Part shown: piece after piece, positions 1 to 6,810 of the stretch
Layout: each line of letters opens with the position of its first letter
How positions within the stretch are numbered: position 1 is the stretch's first letter
NCBI GenBank assembly: GCA_015492875.1
Contig: WGEI01000172.1
Location: forward strand, 1 to 9,296
Direction of reading: 5' to 3'
Source: Anaerolineae bacterium
GTDB taxonomy: Bacteria; Chloroflexota; Anaerolineae; Aggregatilineales; Phototrophicaceae
Length of the DNA: 9,296 nucleotides
Position numbers and translations under genes: made by a program
The notes under the pieces: model-generated
What the model was told of the DNA's origin: nothing
The model's input: only the letters and a program-made list of their open reading frames with translations
Database searches by the model: none

Positions 1-57
1 ATTTTCGCGATTAAACAGCACGCGCTCGCAAATATTAATGGTAATTCTCACACAATA

Positions 58-66
58 TGATATAAT
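58..66 (+). promoter_or_regulatory. Extended -10 promoter element for the SRPBCC-like gene
   Basis: The sequence TGATATAAT is an exact TG-n-TATAAT extended -10 element, 52 bases before the preferred ATG at 119. No good -35 box lies 16-18 bases upstream, which extended -10 promoters can tolerate. A second, weaker TATAAC-like box follows at about 75-80. The call rests on motif match and position only. Confidence 0.5.
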
Positions 67-118
67 TACTGTTGATATAACGATACTTCGGGTGTAATTG
101 AGTGCAGGAGCGCTATTG

Positions 119-694
119 ATGTTAAAAAACCGTCGTCATCTATGGATTGCAAGTGCTGTCATCCTCGTCATGGTTTTCGTTGCCGCCCTTTCGCAAGCCC
201 AAAATACGCCAGTTCGTTCGCTTTATACCATCGCGCAGATGCGGGTAGAGAATATCGCCCAGCGCGATTTGTGGGAGTTCATGTGTGACCTGCGTAATGA
301 GGCGCGCTATTACCCCGGCATCGAGGAGGTGGTGCTGCTTCGTGAAGGGACAGCCGGAATCTGTAGCGCGGGCACGATTTATTTACAAGCAACGGGCGAA
401 AATGCACAAAATGAAATCACTATTTTAGAGGCTGATGCCCCGCATTACATCGTGATTAAATCGACCAATACCGCCATGCCCGATATTTCTTACATCGCCA
501 CCTTCTACTTCGCCCCCACAGAAGCACCCAACACCACCACCTACACGCTCATCGCCACTCTGAATGACGATACAGTCACACCAGATGATGTAATTGCCGC
601 CCACGACAACTTTTTACAGCAGCTTTTGGCGGCGCTGAACACAACCGGCAGCGTCACCATCAACAACACGTTTTATATTGATGCTATAGAGTAG
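119..694 (+). CDS. Exported or membrane-anchored SRPBCC (START/polyketide cyclase-like) protein, 191 aa
   Basis: The start is the ATG at 119, because AGGAG at 106-110 lies 8 bases before it; an upstream in-frame TTG at 98 has no such site. Residues 1-28 form a basic N-terminus plus a hydrophobic segment, ending in an Ala/Ser/Gln-rich stretch that could be a signal-peptide cleavage region or an uncleaved anchor. The remainder (about 34-185) resembles the SRPBCC fold: an initial strand leading into 'RDLWEFMCDLRNEARYYPGI', the helix-and-proline pattern typical of this family, then alternating strands and a long C-terminal helix (about 157-174). SRPBCC proteins bind hydrophobic ligands in a deep cavity; no ligand can be named here. 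Cys56 and Cys82 could form a disulfide if the protein is exported. It appears monocistronic, with a terminator directly downstream. Confidence 0.75.
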   Translation: MLKNRRHLWIASAVILVMVFVAALSQAQNTPVRSLYTIAQMRVENIAQRDLWEFMCDLRNEARYYPGIEEVVLLREGTAGICSAGTIYLQATGENAQNEITILEADAPHYIVIKSTNTAMPDISYIATFYFAPTEAPNTTTYTLIATLNDDTVTPDDVIAAHDNFLQQLLAALNTTGSVTINNTFYIDAIE

Positions 695-721
695 ATGCGA
701 CATCGCAAGCGCATATATATG

Positions 722-754
722 AGGGGCGACGTTACGGCGTAGCCCTTTTCTTTT
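722..754 (+). terminator. Rho-independent terminator after the SRPBCC-like gene
   Basis: AGGGGC at 722-727 pairs with GCCCTT at 742-747 (one G-U pair). An inner ACG/CGT stem (729-731 with 738-740) extends the helix. A T-rich tail, TTTTCTTTT (746-754), follows at once. It lies 28 bases after the stop codon. Confidence 0.75.
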
Positions 755-830
755 GCTCTATCCTCGCCAGCATAGTTTGCTGAAATCAATACAATAGGAT
801 TAACGAATATAGGTCTATGAGCGTGTCATC

Positions 831-1313
831 ATGCGGCGGTTCTTGATTGTTATGCTGAGTCTTGTTATAGCGATCGATGTTGGTTTTCTTGTGATTACCG
901 TCTTTGTGCCAAATTTGCTGATGCCGTTTAATTCATGGCTCTGCCCAGCAGGGACGAGTATCGATACTGAAGATTACCCAACTGGACCGGGTGAAACATC
1001 GATTGAGTTCGTCTGCCGCGATGCTGATGGTATCATTGAGGAGAATGTCTCCGGCAAGCTGATGTTGCCGTTCTTCGTGATTATGTTTGGTTCAATAGTG
1101 CCGCTGATTATATTGAGTGCGTTTAGCAAACGCCGTTCGCCCAGCGTCGCCCAGCAAGTTATCTCCAGCGTTAAACAAGCGCCATCGCCTTATGATGATG
1201 ACCCAGAGCTGTTGAGCGAGAAGCTGCAACAGCTACAGTCCGCGCTAGATATGGGGCTGATTACGCAGCAAGAATATGAGCGCAAACGGCAGGAAATCAT
1301 CAATAGCTTTTGA
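831..1313 (+). CDS. Two-helix membrane protein with C-terminal SHOCT motif, 160 aa
   Basis: Residues 4-28 and 78-98 are strongly hydrophobic and probably form two transmembrane helices. They enclose an acidic loop of about 48 residues with Cys38 and Cys62, which may form a disulfide if the loop is outside the cell. After the second helix comes a basic 'SKRRS' stop-transfer signal, a Ser/Pro linker, and then residues about 131-158 with the pattern of a SHOCT motif (short C-terminal helical pair; 'LQSALDMGLITQQEYERKR'). SHOCT motifs occur at the C-termini of many unrelated small membrane proteins and are thought to mediate oligomerisation or interactions. The ATG at 831 lacks a clear Shine-Dalgarno sequence (AGG at 811-813 is too distant), so translation may be weak. 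The specific role is unknown. Confidence 0.75.
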   Translation: MRRFLIVMLSLVIAIDVGFLVITVFVPNLLMPFNSWLCPAGTSIDTEDYPTGPGETSIEFVCRDADGIIEENVSGKLMLPFFVIMFGSIVPLIILSAFSKRRSPSVAQQVISSVKQAPSPYDDDPELLSEKLQQLQSALDMGLITQQEYERKRQEIINSF

Positions 1314-1331
1314 TGGCACGGCGTGTTTAAT

Positions 1332-1357
1332 GGGGCGGTGGCCAGTTCATCGCCCTT
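1332..1357 (+). terminator. Probable terminator hairpin after the SHOCT protein gene
   Basis: GGGCGGTG (1333-1340) pairs with CATCGCCC (1348-1355), with one G-U pair and a 7-base loop. It sits 19 bases after the stop codon. The tail (TTATACGCATTTT) is only partly T-rich, so termination strength is uncertain. Confidence 0.5.
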
Positions 1358-1448
1358 ATACGCATTTTGCCCCGCAAACCAACCCCGCCCCTTATCACTA
1401 GGGCATACACTGAGAGGAATGGATGTCTCTTCCTGACGTTAACCTGTG

Positions 1449-1454
1449 TATAAT
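1449..1454 (+). promoter_or_regulatory. -10 box (TATAAT) upstream of the GT51/PBP-like gene
   Basis: A consensus TATAAT lies 41 bases before the start codon, in the AT-rich end of the 182-base gap that follows the preceding gene's hairpin. No convincing -35 hexamer is present at 16-18 bases spacing, so the promoter may be weak or activator-dependent. The rest of the gap (about 1358-1440) shows no other feature. Confidence 0.45.
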
Positions 1455-1483
1455 TAAAGACTGAATTCGATGGAGTACACACT

Positions 1484-1490
1484 AGGGAGG
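1484..1490 (+). promoter_or_regulatory. Ribosome binding site fixing the TTG start of the GT51/PBP-like gene
   Basis: AGGGAGG lies 5 bases before the TTG at 1496. The ATG at 1491 is followed by a stop after one further codon (ATG CGT TGA) and cannot start this gene, so the strong Shine-Dalgarno sequence supports the TTG. Confidence 0.75.
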
Positions 1491-1495
1491 ATGCG

Positions 1496-4441
1496 TTGAC
1501 TTCCATTGCCCAATTGATACGACGGCGGCGCGCCCGTAAAGCCCGCTTACAGGCGGCGCGGCGGCGCTCTCAAACATGGATGTTATTCGTCGTTGCCGTT
1601 TTGCTGCTGGCGATTATTGGGCCGGCGGTGCTGGGGTTGGGCAGTGCGGCGTTTCTCTACTTGCGCGCGACGGCGAACATGCCAACGCCCTTAGAGACGA
1701 TTAACCTTGACCCCATCATCGGGGCGACAGAACTCTATGACCGTAGCGGCACGGTGCTGCTGTATGCGGTGCAAGACCCGCTGGGTGACCGCCGCACATG
1801 GCTAGAGCTTGACGAGCTGCCGCCTTATGTGATTAGTGCCACGCTCCTCGCGGAAGACCCCGATTTTTTGGAAGTCACGCGCTTCGACCCAGCGCGCACT
1901 TTAGGCCGCTTATGGGGCTATATCATCGGCAACCCAATACGCCGTGATGCCACCCTCAGCGGCAGGCTGGTGCGCAATGTGTTGCTGCCGCGCATGGCGC
2001 ATACCGGTTTAGACCGTTCCTTATTAGAAATTGCGCTCGTTTCAGAGGTCAATCGCCTTTATTCCCCGCAAGAGGTGCTGGCTTGGCATCTCAATACCAA
2101 TTACTATGGTAGCGACGCCTATGGTATAGAAGCCGCCGCGCAGGTTTATTTAGGGAAGTCGGCGCGAGATTTGACCGTCGACGAGGCCGCGCTTTTGGCC
2201 GCTATTCCCACTGCGCCGCGTTTCAACCCCTTTGCTGACCCCACCGCAGCTTATGGCCGTCAGGCTGATTTGTTACGCCAGATGCTGGCGGCAGGCGTGA
2301 TTACCCAAGCGCAATTCGATGAAGCCAGCGCCATTTTAACGCCCCTTGCCCCCGATTTGGCCGCACCGCCCCAATTTGCGCCAGAGTTTTCGCTTTATGC
2401 GCGCCGCCAAACGGAAGAAATTCTCGATTCGTTGGGGATGGATGGTGCGCGTTTGGTGTCTCGCGGGGGCTTGCGGGTGACGACAACGCTAGACATGGAC
2501 TTGTACGAACAATCGGAGTGTGCGTTACGGGTACAATTGGCGCGGTTACGTGGCGCAACGGAGGGCGATACGACGCTGCGCGGGTTGAGCTGTGTCAGCA
2601 AGAGCTATTTGCCTTTCTTCATTGACCCCACCTCGCCACAGCCGCCCGATAGCGGGCAGGTGCTCATATTGGATGTGTATAGTGGCGAAATTCTCACCAT
2701 GATTGGCGCGGTGACTGTCGCCGAACACCAACCAGGGCCAACGCTGCAACCTTTTGTCTATTTTGAGGGCTTTCGCCTAGAGCCGCACTATACGCCCGCT
2801 TCAATGGTACTGGATATTCCGCTCTCCTTCCCCGGTCCTGCAGAGGGTCTCATTTATACCCCGACCAACCCCGACGGCGAGTTTTTGGGGCCGGTGAATT
2901 TGCGCGATGCAATGGGGGCGTGGCGCGTACCGCCGACGGCAGAGGTGGCCAATGCGCATGGGATTAACAATATCGCTATCTCGGCGCGGCTGATAGGCCT
3001 CAGCAGTTTAGATGATGACCGCTACGACCTCTCGATTTTGCAGCAGGGTGGCGCGGTGTCGGTGTTAGATGTGGCTTATGCCTATAACGTGTTGGCCTCT
3101 TTGGGCGAGATGCCCGGCTTCCCCACTGACGCCACCTTGCCCGGCCAACGCTCGCGTAACCCTATCGCTGTGCTCAAAATTGAAGATGCCGACGGTAATG
3201 TGCTCTGGGAATATGATGATGCGACGATTAGCCTCAGCCGTAGCAAAATCTTTGAGCCGGGCTTGGGCTATCTCATCGCCGATATTCTCAGCGATACTAG
3301 CACGCGCCGCCCGATATTGGGCGATGATAATGTGTTTGAGCTATCGCGCCCGGCGGCGGTGGTCAACGGGCTGACCGCTGATTTGGCCGATGATTGGACA
3401 GTGGGCTATACGCCGCAGCGAGTGGTGGCCGTACACTTGAGCCGTGCCGATGGTTTGCCGCTCTCTTTAGACCCGTATGGCGAGCGTGGTGCGGCTTCCA
3501 TTTGGCGGGCGGTGATGGAATATGCCCATGACCGCGATAACCTGCCCCGCGCCGAGTGGCAGCGCCCGCCTGATGTGCAGACTTTTGTCGTCTGCGAGCG
3601 CTCTGGTTTGTTGCCCGGCCCAGATAGCGCTTGCCCGACCTATGCTGAGATATTCCTGCAATCTGTTCCCCCACATGAGCAAGACACCTATTGGCAGGTG
3701 TATAAAGTGAATAGCCAAACGGGGCAGCTAGCGTCGGTGAATACGCCCGCCGCGCTGGTAGTAGAGCGCCTGTACTTTATCCCACCGCCTGCCGCTCAAG
3801 ATTGGTGGGTGGCCAACGGGCAGCCATTGCCGCCGAAAGAGTACGATACGGTTAGTGTGCCAGAAGTGCTCAATCCAGTGCAGATATTGCAGCCGAGCAA
3901 TTTGGCCTATGTCGGCGGTGTGGTGGATATACGCGGCAGCCTAGACCCGACCGATATGGCCTTCTTCCAGCTCTCGTATGGCGAAGGCGTCAACCCCGAC
4001 CGCTGGTTTGATATTGGCGGCCAGCAGACGGACTATGCGCCGGGCACGTCCCTCGCCCAATGGGATACTAGCGGCCTCGATGGTTTCTATACCCTGCGGC
4101 TGAGCGTGGAGTTGCGCGATGGCAGCGTGCAGAATGCTTTCACGCAGGTGACGGTGGATAATATCGCACCGACGATAACGCTAGATGCTGGCGGGGCGGC
4201 CTTCCGCTGGCCAGAGACGGAGACCATCACCTTACAGGCGATTGTTTCGGATAATTTGGGCATTGAGCGCGTGGATTTCTATGTAAACGGGCAGTTCATC
4301 GGTGAAGACCGTGAATGGCCTTATAGCTTCGATTGGGAGATAGAGCGCCCCGGCATTGAGGTATTCAGCGCAGTGGCCTATGACCAAGTGGGCAACCAAG
4401 CCGAAGCCCAGCTCAGTATCGAAATCACGCGCGGGGGTTAA
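1496..4441 (+). CDS. Class A penicillin-binding protein homologue (GT51 + degenerate transpeptidase + Ig-like domains), 981 aa
   Basis: An Arg/Lys-rich N-terminus (1-25) precedes one membrane helix (about 28-57), so the rest should be extracytoplasmic. A GT51 peptidoglycan glycosyltransferase domain spans about 75-280: E120-D121 matches motif 1 (EDxxF), E178 matches the second catalytic Glu, and residues 193-205 match the 'EILxxxLNxxYYG' motif. Motif 2, usually GGSTITQQ, reads RDATLSGR (150-157). The transpeptidase-like domain (about 320-690) aligns throughout, for example 'QPFVYF', 'YTPAS', 'GPVNLRDAM' and 'DDWTVGYTP'. However, SxxK is PTLQ (415-418), SxN is AWR (475-477) and KTG is VNG (623-625). 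Beta-rich Ig-like domains follow (about 790-890 and 891-978). The family normally polymerises and cross-links peptidoglycan; this copy is predicted to lack transpeptidase activity. The reading frame is intact, so it is not an ordinary pseudogene. A structural or regulatory role is inferred. Confidence 0.92.
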   Translation: MTSIAQLIRRRRARKARLQAARRRSQTWMLFVVAVLLLAIIGPAVLGLGSAAFLYLRATANMPTPLETINLDPIIGATELYDRSGTVLLYAVQDPLGDRRTWLELDELPPYVISATLLAEDPDFLEVTRFDPARTLGRLWGYIIGNPIRRDATLSGRLVRNVLLPRMAHTGLDRSLLEIALVSEVNRLYSPQEVLAWHLNTNYYGSDAYGIEAAAQVYLGKSARDLTVDEAALLAAIPTAPRFNPFADPTAAYGRQADLLRQMLAAGVITQAQFDEASAILTPLAPDLAAPPQFAPEFSLYARRQTEEILDSLGMDGARLVSRGGLRVTTTLDMDLYEQSECALRVQLARLRGATEGDTTLRGLSCVSKSYLPFFIDPTSPQPPDSGQVLILDVYSGEILTMIGAVTVAEHQPGPTLQPFVYFEGFRLEPHYTPASMVLDIPLSFPGPAEGLIYTPTNPDGEFLGPVNLRDAMGAWRVPPTAEVANAHGINNIAISARLIGLSSLDDDRYDLSILQQGGAVSVLDVAYAYNVLASLGEMPGFPTDATLPGQRSRNPIAVLKIEDADGNVLWEYDDATISLSRSKIFEPGLGYLIADILSDTSTRRPILGDDNVFELSRPAAVVNGLTADLADDWTVGYTPQRVVAVHLSRADGLPLSLDPYGERGAASIWRAVMEYAHDRDNLPRAEWQRPPDVQTFVVCERSGLLPGPDSACPTYAEIFLQSVPPHEQDTYWQVYKVNSQTGQLASVNTPAALVVERLYFIPPPAAQDWWVANGQPLPPKEYDTVSVPEVLNPVQILQPSNLAYVGGVVDIRGSLDPTDMAFFQLSYGEGVNPDRWFDIGGQQTDYAPGTSLAQWDTSGLDGFYTLRLSVELRDGSVQNAFTQVTVDNIAPTITLDAGGAAFRWPETETITLQAIVSDNLGIERVDFYVNGQFIGEDREWPYSFDWEIERPGIEVFSAVAYDQVGNQAEAQLSIEITRGG

Positions 4442-4743
4442 TCGCGCCACAGCGGCGGCAGGTTGCTGATTTTCGCCCAACCCGCGCCTGCTTGGACTGG
4501 CTCAACGCTCAAATCGGTGAAGTAGGTATCGAGGACGGCGTTGCGTTCGGCATTGAGGGGCGGGGTGCAATAGTCCTCCTCTTCCCAAACGGCATAACCA
4601 TCAGCGGCGCGGCGCGCATGCCGCAGCGAGTAATCTAGCGCCGTGCCAAAGGGGCGCATCGCCTGTATTTCGCCACTATCGAGGCGGCGGCGCAAGGCCT
4701 CTAAATTACCATTGGGCTTGGCCCGTACTAAGTAGTATGCCAT
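4438..4743 (-). CDS. Conserved-looking small protein of unknown function, 101 aa
   Basis: The ATG at 4743 is preceded by a perfect AGGAGG (4750-4755) at 6 bases spacing, and the protein starts cleanly with 'MAYYLVRAKP'. There is no signal peptide or membrane segment, so it should be cytosolic. It begins with a beta strand and a charged helix ('LEALRRRLDSGEI'), then has an acidic/aromatic 'WEEEDYCTPPL' segment with the only cysteine (Cys59), and ends with 'WAKISNLPPLW'. A compact alpha/beta fold is plausible; I do not recognise a characterised family. It lies 77 bases downstream of the amidohydrolase on the same strand and may be cotranscribed with it. Its stop codon overlaps that of the converging GT51/PBP-like gene (shared bases 4439-4440). 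Confidence 0.75.
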   Translation of the reverse strand: MAYYLVRAKPNGNLEALRRRLDSGEIQAMRPFGTALDYSLRHARRAADGYAVWEEEDYCTPPLNAERNAVLDTYFTDLSVEPVQAGAGWAKISNLPPLWRD

Positions 4744-4769
4744 GGTGTTCCTCCTGTAGATAAACAGTC

Positions 4770-4796
4770 GGGGCTGAAGGTGCTTCCCCCAGCCCT
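4770..4796 (-). other. Hairpin between the amidohydrolase and the 101-aa gene
   Basis: GGGCTG (4771-4776) and CAGCCC (4790-4795) can pair, with an inner AAG/CTT stem. On the minus-strand transcript it lies between the amidohydrolase stop and the Shine-Dalgarno of the small gene. No U-run follows, so a processing or partial attenuation element is more likely than a full terminator. Confidence 0.4.
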
Positions 4797-4820
4797 TAGC
4801 GCTAGCTTACAGCACAAAAA

Positions 4821-6071
4821 TTACGCCCGTATATCTTTTTCGACGACGCCATCTTTCATGACAAAGACGATATTGGCCGTATCTTCTAAAGAGCGAATAT
4901 CGCTCAGCGGGTCGCTGCGGGTGATAATGACATCGGCCAGCTTACCGGCTTCGACCGTGCCGATACGGTCATCCCAGCCCATACATTCCGCTGCAGTTTT
5001 CGTGGTGGCCACCAGCGCTTCCATCGGCGACATGCCTATATCGACCATCAGCCCTAGTTCACGCAGGTTTGTACCGTGCGGCATGACGCCCGCATCTGTG
5101 CCCATCGCGATTTTTACGCCACGTTCATAGGCGCGGGCGATGCTGGCACGGTGCGCCTCTATCGATTCGCGCGCTTTGCGCAGGCCATACTCCGGCATTG
5201 TGCCCTCCGACTCGCCAATTTCTACAACGGAGAGCGGGGCGAGCAAGGTGGGCACGAGATATGTGCCGTGCTCTAGCATGAGGTCAATGGCTTCATCATC
5301 TAAATAGATGCCATGCTCAATGCTATGGATGCCGGCCAGTACAGCGTTTTTGATACCTTGTGCGCCCTGTGCATGTGCCATGACCTTCACCCCACGGCGA
5401 TATTCTCCCTCTTGTACCATCACGCGCAGCTCTTCAACCGTGAATTGGGTGAATTCGGGATGGTCGGTTGGGCTGAGGACGCCGCCAGTAGAGCAAACTT
5501 TGATGATTTCTGCCCCTGCGCGCAACACCTCGCGCACTTTTTTACGCACTTCTTCAACGCCGTCACAGATGCCATTGGGCATACCGGGGTAAGCGGGGAA
5601 CAGGTTCATCTCTAAGCCGGAGGGCAACCAGCCATCCGTATGGCCGCCGGTAATGCCCAGCGCGGTGATGCTGACCATCATGCGCGGGCCACGAACTAGC
5701 CCCTGCTCGATGGCCATCTTCATGCCAATATCTGCGCCACCGGCATCGCGCACGGTGGTGATGCCCGCATCGAGTGTACGGCACATGTGCAATCTGGCTT
5801 TGTAAAAACGCATGGAGAGCGGCATGGCCATGATGTTGCGAAAGTCATCGATTTCAAAGGCCATGTGAACGTGGGTATCAATGAGGCCGGGTAGGATGAA
5901 ACCGCCGCCAGCGTCAATGCGAGTGATGTCGCCATCGGGCAATTGGCGCGCGCCCCCCGTATAAACTTGGCGAATATAGCGCCCTTCGACGAGCACTGCT
6001 GCGTTGGGGATGGGGTCTCCGCCGTTGCCATCAATGAGCGTCCCATTTTCAATCAAAATATATTGTGCCAT
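4821..6071 (-). CDS. Metal-dependent amidohydrolase (imidazolonepropionase/prolidase-like subgroup), 416 aa
   Basis: This is a full-length member of the amidohydrolase superfamily, whose TIM-barrel enzymes hydrolyse amide or ester bonds using one or two metal ions. Visible ligands are H67-x-H69 after strand 1 ('GLIDTHVHM'), K191 in 'EIIKVCSTGG' (the likely carboxylated bridging lysine), H233 in 'MAHAQG', H253 in 'HSIEHG' and D326 in 'MGTDAG'. The flanking small beta domain is present at both ends ('LIENGTLIDG' and 'GTVEAGKLADVII'). These features fit the COG1228-type subgroup that includes Xaa-Pro dipeptidases and related peptidases; the substrate cannot be read from sequence. H144 in 'GGHTDGW' is a further family-typical residue. 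There is no signal peptide, so it should be cytosolic. The start has only a weak AAAAGG about 10 bases upstream, but the N-terminus is canonical. Confidence 0.93.
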   Translation of the reverse strand: MAQYILIENGTLIDGNGGDPIPNAAVLVEGRYIRQVYTGGARQLPDGDITRIDAGGGFILPGLIDTHVHMAFEIDDFRNIMAMPLSMRFYKARLHMCRTLDAGITTVRDAGGADIGMKMAIEQGLVRGPRMMVSITALGITGGHTDGWLPSGLEMNLFPAYPGMPNGICDGVEEVRKKVREVLRAGAEIIKVCSTGGVLSPTDHPEFTQFTVEELRVMVQEGEYRRGVKVMAHAQGAQGIKNAVLAGIHSIEHGIYLDDEAIDLMLEHGTYLVPTLLAPLSVVEIGESEGTMPEYGLRKARESIEAHRASIARAYERGVKIAMGTDAGVMPHGTNLRELGLMVDIGMSPMEALVATTKTAAECMGWDDRIGTVEAGKLADVIITRSDPLSDIRSLEDTANIVFVMKDGVVEKDIRA

Positions 6072-6112
6072 GAAAATATCGCCTTTTCTTAGGGTTCAAT
6101 TGTTGCTTACTA

Positions 6113-6118
6113 ACTATA
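6113..6118 (-). promoter_or_regulatory. Possible -10 box for the amidohydrolase
   Basis: On the minus strand this reads TATAGT, 42 bases before the amidohydrolase ATG, with a poor -35 (TAGTGA) 17 bases further up. It lies in the 157-base divergent gap shared with the plus-strand gene at 6229. The assignment is weak. Confidence 0.3.
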
Positions 6119-6168
6119 CAGCGATAGCCCCTCTCTCACTATGCCGCCCGTTATAGCCATTGGCTTCA

Positions 6169-6196
6169 TTCACACAAAAGCAATCAGGGTTATAAT
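6169..6196 (+). promoter_or_regulatory. Sigma70-type promoter for small-protein copy 1
   Basis: TTCACA (6169-6174, one mismatch to TTGACA) and a consensus TATAAT (6191-6196) are separated by 16 bases, placing the transcription start near 6203, about 26 bases before the ATG. It is the best -35/-10 pair in the window. Confidence 0.65.
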
Positions 6197-6218
6197 AAAA
6201 ACAATATCGTTGTTATAA
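6190..6218 (+). repeat. Symmetric element over the transcription start of copy 1
   Basis: Two TTATAA hexamers (6190-6195 and 6213-6218) flank AACAATATCGTT (6200-6211), a 12-base palindrome with a single mismatched pair. The block covers the -10 box and the predicted transcription start, where a repressor operator would act. It could also be chance symmetry in AT-rich DNA. Confidence 0.35.
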
Positions 6219-6228
6219 GGGGGGCAGT

Positions 6229-6669
6229 ATGGCTTTTCCGAGAATTGATAGTGACGACTTGACCGCGTACTTTGACGATGAGCACCATATTACCTATGTT
6301 GTGTATCGTGGGGTGCTCACTGACCAGCAAACGCTACGGGTTTATGCGTGGATGGGCGAATTGCTCAAAGCGGCGATGGCCGTCGGCATGGGGCTAAATG
6401 ATTTATACGGTAGTATTTATGACTTCCGCGAGGTGACGAATTTCCAACAATATAATTTGAGCACGGTCATGCGGGAGAGCCAGAAGGTGAATGCGGAGAT
6501 GGATTTATCACATGTGCCGGTGGCCTTGTTGGTGCAATCGCCACTACAGGAAGAATTACTGCGTATCACCTTGAGGCTGACGCCACAGGATTACCGCAAA
6601 AAGGTGGTGCATTCTGAGCAAGAGGCGTTGGACTTTATTGGACAGTGGCATCACCAGCATGACCATTAA
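6229..6669 (+). CDS. Small cytosolic family protein, copy 1 (SpoIIAA/STAS-like candidate), 146 aa
   Basis: The ATG at 6229 follows AAGGGGGG (6217-6224). The protein has no membrane segment. It shares with the downstream copies the blocks IDSDDLT (6-12), YRG (26-28), GSIYDFREVTNF (61-72), LSTVMRES (77-84), SHVPVALLV (94-102), LQE (106-108), TPQDYRK (118-124) and SEQEALDFIGQW (129-140). The order (N-terminal beta hairpin, long helix, central 'DFR' strand, helix, buried 'VPVALL' strand, C-terminal helix) resembles single-domain SpoIIAA-like/STAS-like proteins, but this is inferred from pattern only. It is 3 residues longer than copy 2 because of extra residues in the linker at about 48-58. Biochemical function is unknown. 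It has its own promoter and a strong terminator, so it is transcribed separately from copies 2 and 3. Confidence 0.85.
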   Translation: MAFPRIDSDDLTAYFDDEHHITYVVYRGVLTDQQTLRVYAWMGELLKAAMAVGMGLNDLYGSIYDFREVTNFQQYNLSTVMRESQKVNAEMDLSHVPVALLVQSPLQEELLRITLRLTPQDYRKKVVHSEQEALDFIGQWHHQHDH

Positions 6670-6697
6670 GGACAGTCCACGTTATCGCCCATGCTTC

Positions 6698-6724
6698 AAG
6701 GGGAATATCCGCATTCCCCTTTTT
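6698..6724 (+). terminator. Strong Rho-independent terminator after copy 1
   Basis: AAGGGGAAT (6698-6706) and ATTCCCCTT (6713-6721) form a perfect 9-bp stem with a 6-base loop (ATCCGC), running into TTTTT (6720-6724). It lies 28 bases after the copy 1 stop codon and separates it from copies 2 and 3. Confidence 0.9.
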
Positions 6725-6810
6725 GTATCCTTCTCCCCAGTTGCGCAAGGTCATTTGTGATGCAAAACTCAAATATGATAAAGTGCACATAAAAACAGCC
6801 GGGACACCCT

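Noticed and set aside
98..118. TTG at 98 as the start of the SRPBCC-like gene
   Set aside because: No ribosome binding site precedes it, while the ATG at 119 has AGGAG at 8 bases and gives a normal signal-type N-terminus.
3236..3247. S-R-S-K (residues 581-584) as the transpeptidase SxxK motif
   Set aside because: It lies between the positions of SxN and KTG, far from the 'PF-VY' segment that always follows the catalytic SxxK. It aligns with a variable stretch before the 'yLiadiL' helix.
4780..5615. Several plus-strand open frames opposite the amidohydrolase
   Set aside because: They are antisense shadows. The minus strand carries all metal-binding motifs in one continuous frame.
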